NCBI RefSeq assembly: GCF_013096535.2
Contig: NZ_CP051265.2
Coordinates: 372,001 to 436,000 of the forward strand
Reading direction: 5' to 3'
DNA from: Wolbachia endosymbiont of Diaphorina citri
GTDB lineage: Bacteria; Pseudomonadota; Alphaproteobacteria; Rickettsiales; Anaplasmataceae
Length of the DNA: 64,000 nt
Within the stretch, counting starts at the first letter, position 1, and every line of letters starts with the position of its first letter. Below the pieces are notes generated by a model. That model saw only the letters and a list, made by a program, of their open reading frames with translations, had not been told where the DNA came from and made no database searches. Shown here piece after piece: positions 28,822 through 36,616 of the stretch. A program made the translations under genes and the position numbers.

Positions 28822-30118
28822 ACTTTTATTTCTACTTTTTTTCTGTCTGGGCTTTAATTTGCAGGCGAGCAGCTACCTAAATATAGAGGAGGTTACTACT
28901 AATAAAGGGCTTGAGTTTCTGTTTGTTGAAAACCGTGATTTACCAAAAGTTTCACTCAATATATCATTCAAAGATGCAGGTTACGTGTATGAAAGTGCAG
29001 AAAAGCAGGGGCTTGCTTGGTTTACTTCTCTTGTAATTCAAGAAGGAGCAGGAAAAAATGATGCCAAAGATTTTATAAAAAAGCTTGAGGATAAAGGAAT
29101 TAGTTTAAATTTTACTGCTGGTTTAGAAGCATTTAGGGTTTCATTAAATACTTTATCTGAGAATTTAGAGGATGCAATTTCACTACTGAGTGATGCTATA
29201 ATGCGTCCTAAAGTTGATCCTGAAGGATTGAATAGAGTTTTTGAAAAAGCCAAAGTAAACTTTAATAATTTTGAAAAAGATCCTTATTTTATTGCTGCAA
29301 AAGAGTTGGATACGTTGTTGTTCAAAAAACATCCTTACTCAAGAGATCCATATGGAACTCTAGACACTATAATGAGCATTACTAGAGACGATGTTTTAAC
29401 ATACATAAAGCGTAGTTTTACTAAGGATAATATCGTTATTAGTATTGTTGGTTGTGCAACAAAAGAACAAGTTAGTACGCTGCTCGATAAATATTTATCT
29501 AAGTTACCATCAAAAAGATCGAAAGTTAGAAAGATATCTGTAAAAAATGAATTTGGGCCTGCAGAAAGTAAGAGCGTTTTTATGGATATACCACAGAGTG
29601 TAATACTTTTTGCTCAAAAAGGCATAGCATATGAAGACCCTAATTACTATAATGCTAGTGTTTTGATTAATGCACTTGGTGGTATGAGTCTAAACTCAAT
29701 ACTGATGAAAGAGTTGAGACAAAATCTAGGTATTACTTATGGTGTTAGTGCAAGTAATATTACAAATAAACATGGGAATGTTATATCTGGATTTATAAGT
29801 ACTGATAGTTCTACTGCTAGCAAAGCTATATCAGCAGTAAAAGATACATTTAGCAGAATAAAAAAGGAAGGAATTGACGAACAATTATTCAAGGATGCAA
29901 AAACCAGTTTAGTAAATAACCTTACCTTCTCTTTCCTATCCAATAATGCGAATACATCAATGTTGCTGGATAGTATGCAGATAGACGATCGTGATGTTAA
30001 CAATATAAATAATTATACGAATATCATTAATAATATTAAATTAGAGGAAGTAAACAAATTGGCAAGTTCTTTACTGAATCCTGAAAATTTATTTTTTGTT
30101 AAGGTTGGAAGAAAATAA
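28805..30118 (+). CDS. M16 family peptidase-like protein, non-catalytic partner
   Basis: This 437-residue protein has a signal peptide (LLFLLFFCLGFNLQASS) and M16 domains, but the zinc motif is absent: the equivalent position reads WFTSLVIQEGAG. It therefore probably pairs with the upstream catalytic M16 protein, as the alpha subunit does in mitochondrial processing peptidase and as in Sphingomonas-type SPH2681/2682 pairs. A strong ribosome binding site AAGGAGGT lies 4 nt before ATG 28805, inside the end of the upstream gene. This gives overlap-coupled expression. Confidence 0.88.
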   Translation: MMRVSKLLFLLFFCLGFNLQASSYLNIEEVTTNKGLEFLFVENRDLPKVSLNISFKDAGYVYESAEKQGLAWFTSLVIQEGAGKNDAKDFIKKLEDKGISLNFTAGLEAFRVSLNTLSENLEDAISLLSDAIMRPKVDPEGLNRVFEKAKVNFNNFEKDPYFIAAKELDTLLFKKHPYSRDPYGTLDTIMSITRDDVLTYIKRSFTKDNIVISIVGCATKEQVSTLLDKYLSKLPSKRSKVRKISVKNEFGPAESKSVFMDIPQSVILFAQKGIAYEDPNYYNASVLINALGGMSLNSILMKELRQNLGITYGVSASNITNKHGNVISGFISTDSSTASKAISAVKDTFSRIKKEGIDEQLFKDAKTSLVNNLTFSFLSNNANTSMLLDSMQIDDRDVNNINNYTNIINNIKLEEVNKLASSLLNPENLFFVKVGRK

Positions 30119-30173
30119 ATAATCACTACAGTACATTTAAAATTTTAACCATATTCCTTTATAATCTAGGTAT

Positions 30174-30893
30174 GTGATTGATTTTTATGTTCAGGTGAAA
30201 AACGATACTGCAAAAGAAAGCAAAAAAACTCCAACTGCTTTGTTAAATCCTTTAATAACGATATTTTCTGTTATCAATACAGGTGTGTTGATAATCCTCA
30301 AGTTGATATACATTACAAGTCAACAGATAGGTATGATAGGCATAACGCTCGGTAATATTGGCACAGGTGTTTTTTTTAGCTCAGTATCCTTAATTTCAAG
30401 CATGTACTCTTTTTTTGACTGTTTTAGAGAAAAAAGCTTATATAAAAAATGTAATTACAAGAGAACATTAGAAGAAAAAAGAAGGGATAAATATAGAATT
30501 CAAGGTATTTGCTTAGACATTCTGTGCGATACATTATTTTTAACAGGTGCTACAGTTTCTATTGCTTTATTTAGTAATCCTATAGTTCTTTTTGTTACTG
30601 CACCTCTTGTTACATTGGGCTGTATAGTAATGATTGGTAACATAATTAACTCTATTTATCATCAAGTTAAAAACTTTAAAATTCATCTTTCACAGCTTTC
30701 AAAAGAGGAGCAGGAAGAGTTGTATACGGAAATGAAAAAAGAAATAAATTTATCACGCCTTTACAGAATTGTATCAAAAGTACTACCTGATATAGTAATA
30801 TTAGCAAAACTGCACGCTAATCAGGAGAATAAAGAAAGGCGAGAAAAGGTTCAGAATTTAAAAGACATGCTAAAAACCCCAGTTGCGGATTAA
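30174..30893 (+). CDS. multi-span membrane protein, 3' end replaced by IS982 insertion
   Basis: This 239-codon frame from GTG 30174 is of unknown function. It has two hydrophobic pairs (LITIFSVINTGVLIILKLIY, ITLGNIGTGVFFSSVSLISS, then GICLDILCDTLFLTGATVSI and VLFVTAPLVTLGCIVMIGNI) and a charged C-terminal helix. The IS begins at 30876, so only the first 234 codons are native. The last residues TPVAD and the stop are read from the IS terminal inverted repeat. The remainder of the gene is not found on the other side of the IS. It may be a truncated pseudogene that still yields a membrane protein. Confidence 0.55.
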   Translation: MIDFYVQVKNDTAKESKKTPTALLNPLITIFSVINTGVLIILKLIYITSQQIGMIGITLGNIGTGVFFSSVSLISSMYSFFDCFREKSLYKKCNYKRTLEEKRRDKYRIQGICLDILCDTLFLTGATVSIALFSNPIVLFVTAPLVTLGCIVMIGNIINSIYHQVKNFKIHLSQLSKEEQEELYTEMKKEINLSRLYRIVSKVLPDIVILAKLHANQENKERREKVQNLKDMLKTPVAD

Positions 30894-31474
30894 TCAATAC
30901 AGTAAAATGTAGAAATAGAGGGCTTTTTAGGCTTCATAGAATATGAAACTAATGTGGAAAAGATGTGCACCAAGAAATTTATTGGAGACCTGTGTCTTGA
31001 ATGCTCAAGATCAAGTCTGTTTTTGAGGTAACCAAAAACTGTTTCAATAATCGACCTTTTTCTTAAAAAAATCTTTTCTTCAAGAAGCATTAATGTATTT
31101 TTCATACCTTTTTTTACTTTGGTAACGAGTTTTATTCCTCTATCGAAGAGTTTTGCAAAGAGCTCTTTCTTTATATAGCCCTTATCACCAAACAAAAGAC
31201 CAGTCAGTTTTTCAGTTAATTTTGGTACTGGTTTTCTGTCGTCAACGTTACCTTTAGTCATTGTAACTCCTTGAATTTCACCTTTTTCATTAATTACCAT
31301 ATGCAATTTAAAACCCAAAAACCAGCCATATGTAGTCTTTCCAAGCTTTGCCAATCCTTTGAAAACTTTGTTTCTTGAGATTCTTTTTGGATGGCAAACA
31401 GCGATAGAAGTTGCATCTATGTACGAAATTCCGGTCATTTTTGACTGCTCACAAAGCCACTTTAACAAGAGCAC
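30890..31474 (-). CDS. IS982-family transposase, C-terminal frame (copy 1)
   Basis: This 194-residue frame holds the DDE catalytic core: GISYIDATSIAVCHPKR with the first aspartate, LLFGDKGYI with the second, and the glutamate in RSIIETVFGYLK. The GTG start at 31474 shares one base with the stop of the N-terminal frame. Full-length IS982 transposases are about 290 residues, so this plus the 91-residue frame makes one protein if a -1 shift occurs at the AAAAG preceding the stop. Identical to the copy at 59061-59645. Confidence 0.85.
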   Translation of the reverse strand: MLLLKWLCEQSKMTGISYIDATSIAVCHPKRISRNKVFKGLAKLGKTTYGWFLGFKLHMVINEKGEIQGVTMTKGNVDDRKPVPKLTEKLTGLLFGDKGYIKKELFAKLFDRGIKLVTKVKKGMKNTLMLLEEKIFLRKRSIIETVFGYLKNRLDLEHSRHRSPINFLVHIFSTLVSYSMKPKKPSISTFYCID

Positions 31475-31749
31475 TAAATACCTTTTAGCCTAATAAATCT
31501 ACTATATGTTGGCAAATTTTGAAACTCAGATCCATGTAGTGCTTTCAAATAATATGTATAGAAAGATTTAAAGTCCTCACATCTAGATTGTTGATAAAGT
31601 AAAATTATAGTAAGAATTTCAGAATGCGTAATCCCTGGCGTTCTGGTAGGTTTTTTACTGTTTGGCAGGAGTTTTTCTGCGAAATTTTTGTTTATAGCCT
31701 TGCAAAAATCGTCTACAAAGCAAAATAATTCTGTTACATTTTTATTCAT
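31474..31749 (-). CDS. IS982-family transposase, N-terminal frame (copy 1)
   Basis: This 91-residue frame begins MNKNVTELFCFVDDFCKAI, the characteristic IS982 N-terminus, and includes ITHSEILTIILLYQQS. It ends at a TAG directly after RLKGI. The sequence C-TAAAAG-G before the stop would allow a -1 shift into the catalytic frame. Whether this is programmed or a fixed lesion cannot be decided here. Confidence 0.85.
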   Translation of the reverse strand: MNKNVTELFCFVDDFCKAINKNFAEKLLPNSKKPTRTPGITHSEILTIILLYQQSRCEDFKSFYTYYLKALHGSEFQNLPTYSRFIRLKGI

Positions 31750-31838
31750 GGGTAACCTCTCTATTTTTTGATAATATGTTTCCGGAGTTTACCCTATTTT
31801 CCCGGCTTTTTCACTGACTTCTAATCCCCAACTGGGGT

Positions 31839-32248
31839 TATACAAAAGGATTTGTATAATAAATTTATCGATAGTTTCGGGGGACTAGGAAAAGGTGGCC
31901 CCGGAGGATTTATCAATCAAATAGCATCGCAATACCGTGAGAATCCTTATCAGCAGTTTGTCAGCAATCAAATGAATACCGCACTTGGTAACAACTTGCG
32001 TGCCAGCGGACTTGATCGCTCAAGCTATGGTCTTTCTAAAGTTGCAAGTTTAAACTCTGATCTTGCTTCTAAAGGTTTAAATGACTTTATCAGTTCGTCT
32101 CTAGGGGGAATGCAGAGTCTGCATGGTCTTGGTGCGCAGAGGTCAGAACTTAGGTGGTGGCTACACTTCCTATGGAAAATCGATAAATGATCGCTGGCTA
32201 GCTATTAATCAGATGTTAGGTGAGGGTATTGGTAGGAATTTAGTTTAA
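31839..32248 (+). pseudogene. phage structural gene fragment, 5'-truncated and frameshifted
   Basis: The frame enters directly from the IS edge (..QKDLYNKFIDSFGGLGKGGPG) and runs in one phase to about 32140. The reading then continues in the next phase as GQNLGGGYTSYGKSINDRWL to a TAA at 32246-32248. The content (Gly/Ser/Asn-rich, FVSNQMNTALGNNLR, SLNSDLASKGLNDF) resembles WO-phage virion proteins, but I cannot name the gene. The 5' part is missing, the IS lies at its edge, and a one-base frameshift breaks it, so it is non-functional. Confidence 0.65.
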
Positions 32249-32253
32249 CTATT

Positions 32254-32275
32254 ATATCAGTATTAATACTGATAT
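32254..32275. promoter_or_regulatory. perfect 22-bp palindrome
   Basis: The half site ATATCAGTATT is followed without spacer by its exact complement AATACTGATAT, 36 bases before the ATG of a small phage-type gene. The symmetry and position fit an operator for a dimeric repressor. A short AT-rich terminator is less likely because no T-run follows. Confidence 0.5.
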
Positions 32276-32310
32276 GCTAGAATTGTATTAATTTTTTTAA
32301 GGAGAATGTT

Positions 32311-32505
32311 ATGTCATACCTTCCAATAGTACCTAAATTTCTAGAAGATAAAAATGATCTAGTAACATCAGGTAATTTAGTACGCATTCTGAAGCGAATC
32401 GAGAAAAATTTAGAAACATTCGATAGTAGGATCAAAGACCTGGAAAGTTTTAATAATGTGGAACAAGAATTCTCTTCTTCAACAGAATATTTCGGATTGT
32501 TTTAG
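32311..32505 (+). CDS. small phage-associated protein, unknown function
   Basis: This 64-residue frame starts at ATG 32311 with a good ribosome binding site (AAGGAG, 9 nt upstream). It encodes MSYLPIVPKFLEDKNDLVTS followed by a helical segment (ILKRIEKNLETFDSRIKDLES) that could form a short coiled coil. It sits between two broken phage genes, so it is probably part of the same prophage block. The family is not recognised. Confidence 0.5.
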   Translation: MSYLPIVPKFLEDKNDLVTSGNLVRILKRIEKNLETFDSRIKDLESFNNVEQEFSSSTEYFGLF

Positions 32506-32593
32506 GCAGATATAGTTAAGAACTTGGTTTAGCAACTCGAAAGTTGCTAAACCTAATATACTGCTCATGCGGTAGCAACTATATGTAAAAACG

Positions 32594-33049
32594 TTGGAAA
32601 GTTCAAGACAAAAAGACCTAGATTTATGCCGCAAAGACTTTGGTTTCTTTGCGTTTCAAGGCATGCTACGAGTATTTAACATTCGGCTTAATTTAAAGAG
32701 GGAGAATGGTAGCAAGAACTATCTGTGGCTGCTGTTTAGCAGTGTTAATCGCTTGGTGTTTGAAAAAGCGCACAGTCAGTGGTGGAACATACCGCCTAGA
32801 TGCGCTAAGACGACGCTTGGGTTCATCTTTCATGTAGCTTTTGCCCTTGGTAATAATTCCAGAGCAAAATTTATGTACATCACTCATCAAAGGGATTTAA
32901 TGCGTGAGAAGATGAACGAACTGCACATTGTCCTTGAGTCTCCATTCTACAGACAAGTTTTTCCCAACGTGAAAATAGTTGGGCGCAGAAGTACAAGAGT
33001 GATCAGAACCAAGGAAGGCGGTTTTGTTAATGGCTTTTCAATTTTTTGA
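32594..33049 (+). pseudogene. phage terminase large-subunit fragment
   Basis: This open frame of about 151 codons encodes the N-terminal ATPase part of a large terminase. It includes QWWNIPPRCAKTTLGFIFH with a Walker A-like PPRCAKTT, then ARAKFMYITHQRDLMREKM-like sequence and a segment ending at IRTKEGGFVNG. The usual protein is over 450 residues. The nuclease half is missing because the frame runs into a solo IS982 end at 33041. The start is TTG at 32594, without a ribosome binding site. It is decayed phage WO DNA. Confidence 0.75.
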
Positions 33050-33115
33050 TAATATGTTTCCGGAGTTTACCCTATTTTCCTGGCTTTTTCACTGACTTCT
33101 AATCCGCAACTGGGG
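33041..33115. mobile_element. solo IS982 end (about 75 bp)
   Basis: ATTTTTTGATAATATGTTTC.. through CTAATCCGCAACTGGGGTT repeats the transposase-upstream end of the two full IS982 copies, with a few substitutions, including CCGC in place of CCCC in the terminal repeat. No transposase remains. It joins the terminase fragment to an unrelated 3' coding fragment, so it marks a deletion junction. Confidence 0.85.
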
Positions 33116-33121
33116 TTAAAA

Positions 33122-33286
33122 GAAGGCAATCAAAAACCAATCGATGGTGATACATCTGATAAGGTTATTGAAATGAAAAAAGAAAAGCACATCGAGCAAA
33201 AAAGCTACAACTCTAAAGTTCCAACAAATCTTTCCCTGGATCAAGATGTAATAAAAGGAAAAAGTAATACCACACGATCTCTCTAA
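33122..33286 (+). pseudogene. 3' fragment of an unidentified (probably phage) gene
   Basis: An uninterrupted 54-codon frame without a start runs from the solo IS end to a TAA at 33284-33286. It encodes a charged, lysine-rich tail (EGNQKPIDGDTSDKVIEMKK ... GKSNTTRSL). It is probably the end of a gene whose front was lost at the IS junction. It stops 5 bases before the end of purN, on the opposite strand. Confidence 0.45.
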
Positions 33287-33290
33287 TTTG

Positions 33291-33860
33291 CTATTGCTTA
33301 GGGTTATTTTCTGCTATTAACTTTACTGCTTTCACATAACACTTGTGTTCTTCAGCTAGAATGCGCTCTGAGAGGCTTTGAACATCATCATTTGGTAGAA
33401 CTGGCACAGTAGATTGAGCGATTATGGCTCCAGCATCAACTTCAGGAATAACATAATGCACAGTACAGCCTGTGATTTTTACACCTGCTTTCAGAGCTTG
33501 CTCTTGGGCATTTAGACCTTTAAAGGATGGAAGTAAAGAGGGATGAATATTTATAACTTTATTATGCCATTTATTCAGGAAATCGGCCTTTATAATTCTC
33601 ATAAATCCTGCAAGGCAAATTAAATCAACCTTATGTTGAACAAGTATTTCATGAATTTTATCAGTATCAAGTGGCTTATCTTCAACAACAAACGCTGAAA
33701 CTCCTGCTTGCTTTGCTATTTTAAGGCCTCCAGCTTCACTATTATTTGTGATAACACACACAGTTTCAGCAGGGAAATTCTGATCTTGACATGCTTCTAT
33801 TAAAGCCTGCATGTTTGATCCTCTACCTGAAATTAGTATTCCGAGTCTTATCTTTTTCAT
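33291..33860 (-). CDS. purN: phosphoribosylglycinamide formyltransferase
   Basis: PurN formylates GAR with 10-formyl-THF in purine synthesis. PurH, later in the pathway, is at 53.6 kb. The 189-residue product from ATG 33860 has the family opening RLGILISGRGSNMQALIEA, the catalytic segment [23 protein letters not shown], and VHYVIPEVDAGAIIAQ, with normal length. A longer frame starting at TTG 33902 adds 14 residues not seen in the family. The gene is intact and converges with the decayed phage block. Confidence 0.94.
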   Translation of the reverse strand: MKKIRLGILISGRGSNMQALIEACQDQNFPAETVCVITNNSEAGGLKIAKQAGVSAFVVEDKPLDTDKIHEILVQHKVDLICLAGFMRIIKADFLNKWHNKVINIHPSLLPSFKGLNAQEQALKAGVKITGCTVHYVIPEVDAGAIIAQSTVPVLPNDDVQSLSERILAEEHKCYVKAVKLIAENNPKQ

Positions 33861-34126
33861 TTTAGTGCAGCCGTAAGAATGGACATTAATAAAATAGCTC
33901 AAAAGGAAAGTTTATTTTAGAATAAATACTATTGTGTAGCAATATTTTACACTGCTGAATAACATGGAATTAAAGAAATCATTCATTTTAGAGTAATTTT
34001 AATGTTTTACTTTGGGAATATTGTGCAATTTATGGTAAATAAATGCATATTTTTATGGCTGCGTTATTATTTATTTAACAAAGTATTAGTATAATTTACT
34101 ACACTGAATTAAATGGAGAAAATTCA

Positions 34127-34543
34127 ATGAATAAATTACCAAGCAATGCAAAAACAAGCAAGTCTCAGGTTACTCAGTGGGAGGTAATAAAAAATTGTGA
34201 ATATTCTGATAATTGTTTATCAAAAGTAGTAACTTTATACGTCATTAAAATGGCGGAATTATCAGATATTTATACGAGTAATGAACCTGAAATTAATACT
34301 ATACTTACAAGAATAAGCATAACCAGTGAAAATGCATTTTTAAATAAGGTTGTTGATATTGAAATTATGGAGGGCATTTTTCCGTACAAATTCAACAGCA
34401 AGAAGAAAAATAACATATCAAGGCTAGAAGATTTGTACAATTATTTATGTTCTACTGTTATTGATAGCCTTCCAAAAGAAATGCTTGAAAGCCTAATAAG
34501 AGAATACAGAGACGCTGTTAACTTATTTAAAGCAATTACTTAA
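34127..34543 (+). CDS. small soluble protein of unknown function
   Basis: This 138-residue protein is not recognised. It has no membrane segment and is mostly helical, with charged segments (NNISRLEDLYNYLCSTVIDS). A GGAG ribosome binding site lies about 9 nt before ATG 34127. It converges with the MnhE-like gene, the ends overlapping by 8 bases. The uninterrupted frame and ribosome binding site support it. Confidence 0.55.
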   Translation: MNKLPSNAKTSKSQVTQWEVIKNCEYSDNCLSKVVTLYVIKMAELSDIYTSNEPEINTILTRISITSENAFLNKVVDIEIMEGIFPYKFNSKKKNNISRLEDLYNYLCSTVIDSLPKEMLESLIREYRDAVNLFKAIT

Positions 34544-35057
34544 CTAGGTGTAGCATTTTTAAGACTTTACCTTCTATTTCAGAAATGCCACTTTCAAGAT
34601 CTTTATCTATCAAACATATGGTAGATAAATATGTTTTCTGCTTCTTTTCAACATTGATAGTTAAAGTTCCAGGAGTAATCGTAACCGAGTTAGCAAATAA
34701 TGCAATGGTCTTATCATTATGTCCTATGCATTCCCTTACAATAACAATTGGCTCAACTGTAGATTTGAATCGTAGCACCTTTTTTGTTACATAAATACTT
34801 GAAAAAATAATTTGGTAAATTAGCCAAGGTATATAACTTATAAGCTGATAAAGTGACAGCCTACCACTATCATTTAGAATTTGACTAAGGGCATTTTCAG
34901 CATCAATTAACCTTTTAAAGATAATCAATGTGAACACAGAAGAAAATACTCCACAGAGAATAAAAAAAGGCTCGAAATAACCAGACAATGTAATCCATAG
35001 AGAAGACAAAATCACAAATGATAGAGAAAAAAACTTAATATTTTGCCTGACTTTCAT
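34536..35057 (-). CDS. mnhE: Na+/H+ antiporter subunit E (MnhE/MrpE-like)
   Basis: This 173-residue membrane protein has two or three N-terminal spans (IKFFSLSFVILSSLWITLSG, FFILCGVFSSVFTLIIF), then SYIPWLIYQIIFSSIYV. The conserved MnhE domain ends with FANSVTITPGTLTINVE, which is diagnostic. MnhE is an accessory subunit of the multisubunit Mrp cation/proton antiporter. The other subunits are not in this window, as is usual in Rickettsiales, where the mnh genes are scattered. Confidence 0.88.
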   Translation of the reverse strand: MKVRQNIKFFSLSFVILSSLWITLSGYFEPFFILCGVFSSVFTLIIFKRLIDAENALSQILNDSGRLSLYQLISYIPWLIYQIIFSSIYVTKKVLRFKSTVEPIVIVRECIGHNDKTIALFANSVTITPGTLTINVEKKQKTYLSTICLIDKDLESGISEIEGKVLKMLHLVK

Positions 35058-35160
35058 GATTTGGAGTATAACTTAAATGATTTTTTAGGAAAATAAAAAG
35101 TTCTTGATTTTTGTGTCAAAGAACATAATAACCAAGTTATTTTAATAAGTAATGGAGATT

Positions 35161-36072
35161 ATGACGCTTGATGATTTTCTAAAAATGCTTGAAGAAATAA
35201 ATGATACTTCAGGTTTAAGCAAGAACAACATAGTTGAACGAATAAAAATAAAATTAGAAAGAATTGATTTACGGAGGTGGGAAGATAGTGGATTTAATAT
35301 CAATCATATATTCACTACACATAGTGATCTAGATCCTGTAGAAACTACATTGTTGCATTTTGCTGCTAAGAGTGGCTATGAAAACATAGTAATAGCTCTA
35401 ATTGAATATGGAGCATATGTTGATGCATGGGACAGCGATGGATGCACTCCTTTACATTTTGCTGCTGAATGGAACCACAAAGGCATATTAGATATTTTAA
35501 TTGAAAGTGGAGCAAATGTTAATGCGTGGGACAATGATGTATGTACGCCTTTACATCTTGCTGCCGAAGGTGGGAATGAAAGTGTAGTAAGAGCTCTAAT
35601 TGCATGTGGAGCAGATGTTAACGCGCAGAACAGTGATGGACACACTCCTCTACATTTTGCTACTAAGAGTGGTTATGAGAACATAGTAATAGCTCTAATT
35701 GAACACGGAGCATATGTCGATGCGTGGGATAATTATAGAAGCACTCCCTTGCATTTTGCTGCTGAAAGTGATAATGAAAAGATAGTAAGAACTCTGATTG
35801 AACATGGAGCATGTGTTAATGTGTGGGATAGTTGTGGACGCACTCCTTTGCATTTTGCTAGCGATCATGAAAGTATAAGAGATATTTTAATTGAAAGTGG
35901 GGCATATGTTAGTAAACAGAACAATAATAGATATGCTCCTTTACACTCTGCTATTGAATGGGGCTGCAAAGATGTAATAAGTTCTTTGTCAGGTAATGCT
36001 AGTCCTAGGACTGAAATGGCAGTAGAAAGAGTGGAACAAATTACACTTGCAGGAAGATTGGAGCTTTTTTAA
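35161..36072 (+). CDS. ankyrin-repeat protein with shared N-terminal module
   Basis: This protein has 303 residues from ATG 35161. That start is preferred to the ATG three codons earlier because TGGAG lies just before it and because related proteins here also begin MT. Residues 1-50 match an N-terminal helical module also present at 52733 and 63869 (LSKNNIVERIKIKLE ... FNINHIF). Seven ankyrin repeats follow (TPLHFAA..GYENIVIALIE.GAYVDAWD). The first and fourth are nearly identical, suggesting internal duplication. It has no membrane segment or signal peptide. It probably binds proteins, and host targets are possible through type IV secretion. Confidence 0.88.
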   Translation: MTLDDFLKMLEEINDTSGLSKNNIVERIKIKLERIDLRRWEDSGFNINHIFTTHSDLDPVETTLLHFAAKSGYENIVIALIEYGAYVDAWDSDGCTPLHFAAEWNHKGILDILIESGANVNAWDNDVCTPLHLAAEGGNESVVRALIACGADVNAQNSDGHTPLHFATKSGYENIVIALIEHGAYVDAWDNYRSTPLHFAAESDNEKIVRTLIEHGACVNVWDSCGRTPLHFASDHESIRDILIESGAYVSKQNNNRYAPLHSAIEWGCKDVISSLSGNASPRTEMAVERVEQITLAGRLELF

Positions 36073-36160
36073 CCAAACTTGCATTTACTGAGATAATTGT
36101 TTTGTTATGAATTAAACCAAAAGTTCTGTAATATATTGAAGCTTAAAGATATCTTTAGAT

Positions 36161-36610
36161 ATGGAAGTTATTGCAGAAAATAGAAAAGCAAGGTTTGAAT
36201 ATTTTATCTTAGAAGAATTTGAAGCAGGTATGATCCTCTTAAGTAGTGAAGTAAAATCACTAAGGGAAAGAAAAGCAAACATTTCTGATGCTTACGTTAC
36301 TGAAAAAAAAGGTGAAATATGGCTAAACAATATGCATATTGCAGAGTATAAAGCTGCGAACCAAAAGAATCACAAGCCAAAAAGAGAACGTAAATTGCTT
36401 TTGCATAAAAAAGAGATAAATAAGCTAATTGGTCAAATCAAAACCTCTGGAATAACTGTTGTGCCACTTTCTATCTATTTTAATGATAAAGGATTGGCAA
36501 AAACTAAAATTGCTATTGTTAAAGGAAAAAAACTCTACGATAAGAGAGCAACCATAAAGCAGAGAGAGTGGGACCGTGAGAAAAGTAGATTGTCTAAGAA
36601 TAATTTGTAG
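36161..36610 (+). CDS. smpB: SsrA-binding protein
   Basis: SmpB brings tmRNA to stalled ribosomes for trans-translation. The 149-residue product has the standard sequence: [26 protein letters not shown]-type loop ([14 protein letters not shown]), NMHIAEYK, the [15 protein letters not shown] core, and the basic C-terminal tail ending in [10 protein letters not shown]. Length is normal. It is followed 6 bases later by lgt. The ssrA gene itself was not found in the window. Confidence 0.96.
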   Translation: MEVIAENRKARFEYFILEEFEAGMILLSSEVKSLRERKANISDAYVTEKKGEIWLNNMHIAEYKAANQKNHKPKRERKLLLHKKEINKLIGQIKTSGITVVPLSIYFNDKGLAKTKIAIVKGKKLYDKRATIKQREWDREKSRLSKNNL

Positions 36611-36616
36611 TAAAAT

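Larger units (their letters stand above)
30876..31838 (-). mobile_element. IS982-family insertion sequence, copy 1
   Basis: This is a 963-bp element with terminal inverted repeats ACCCCAGTTGCGGATTA (left) and its counterpart ending CTAATCCCCAACTGGGGT (right), one mismatch. It has the same length and, as far as I could read, the same sequence as the copy at 58697-59659 in the opposite orientation. The transposase is in two overlapping frames. No clear target-site duplication flanks it (left ..GCTAAAA, right TATACAAAAG). The two sides also belong to different genes, so the junction probably arose by recombination or deletion after insertion. Confidence 0.93.
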
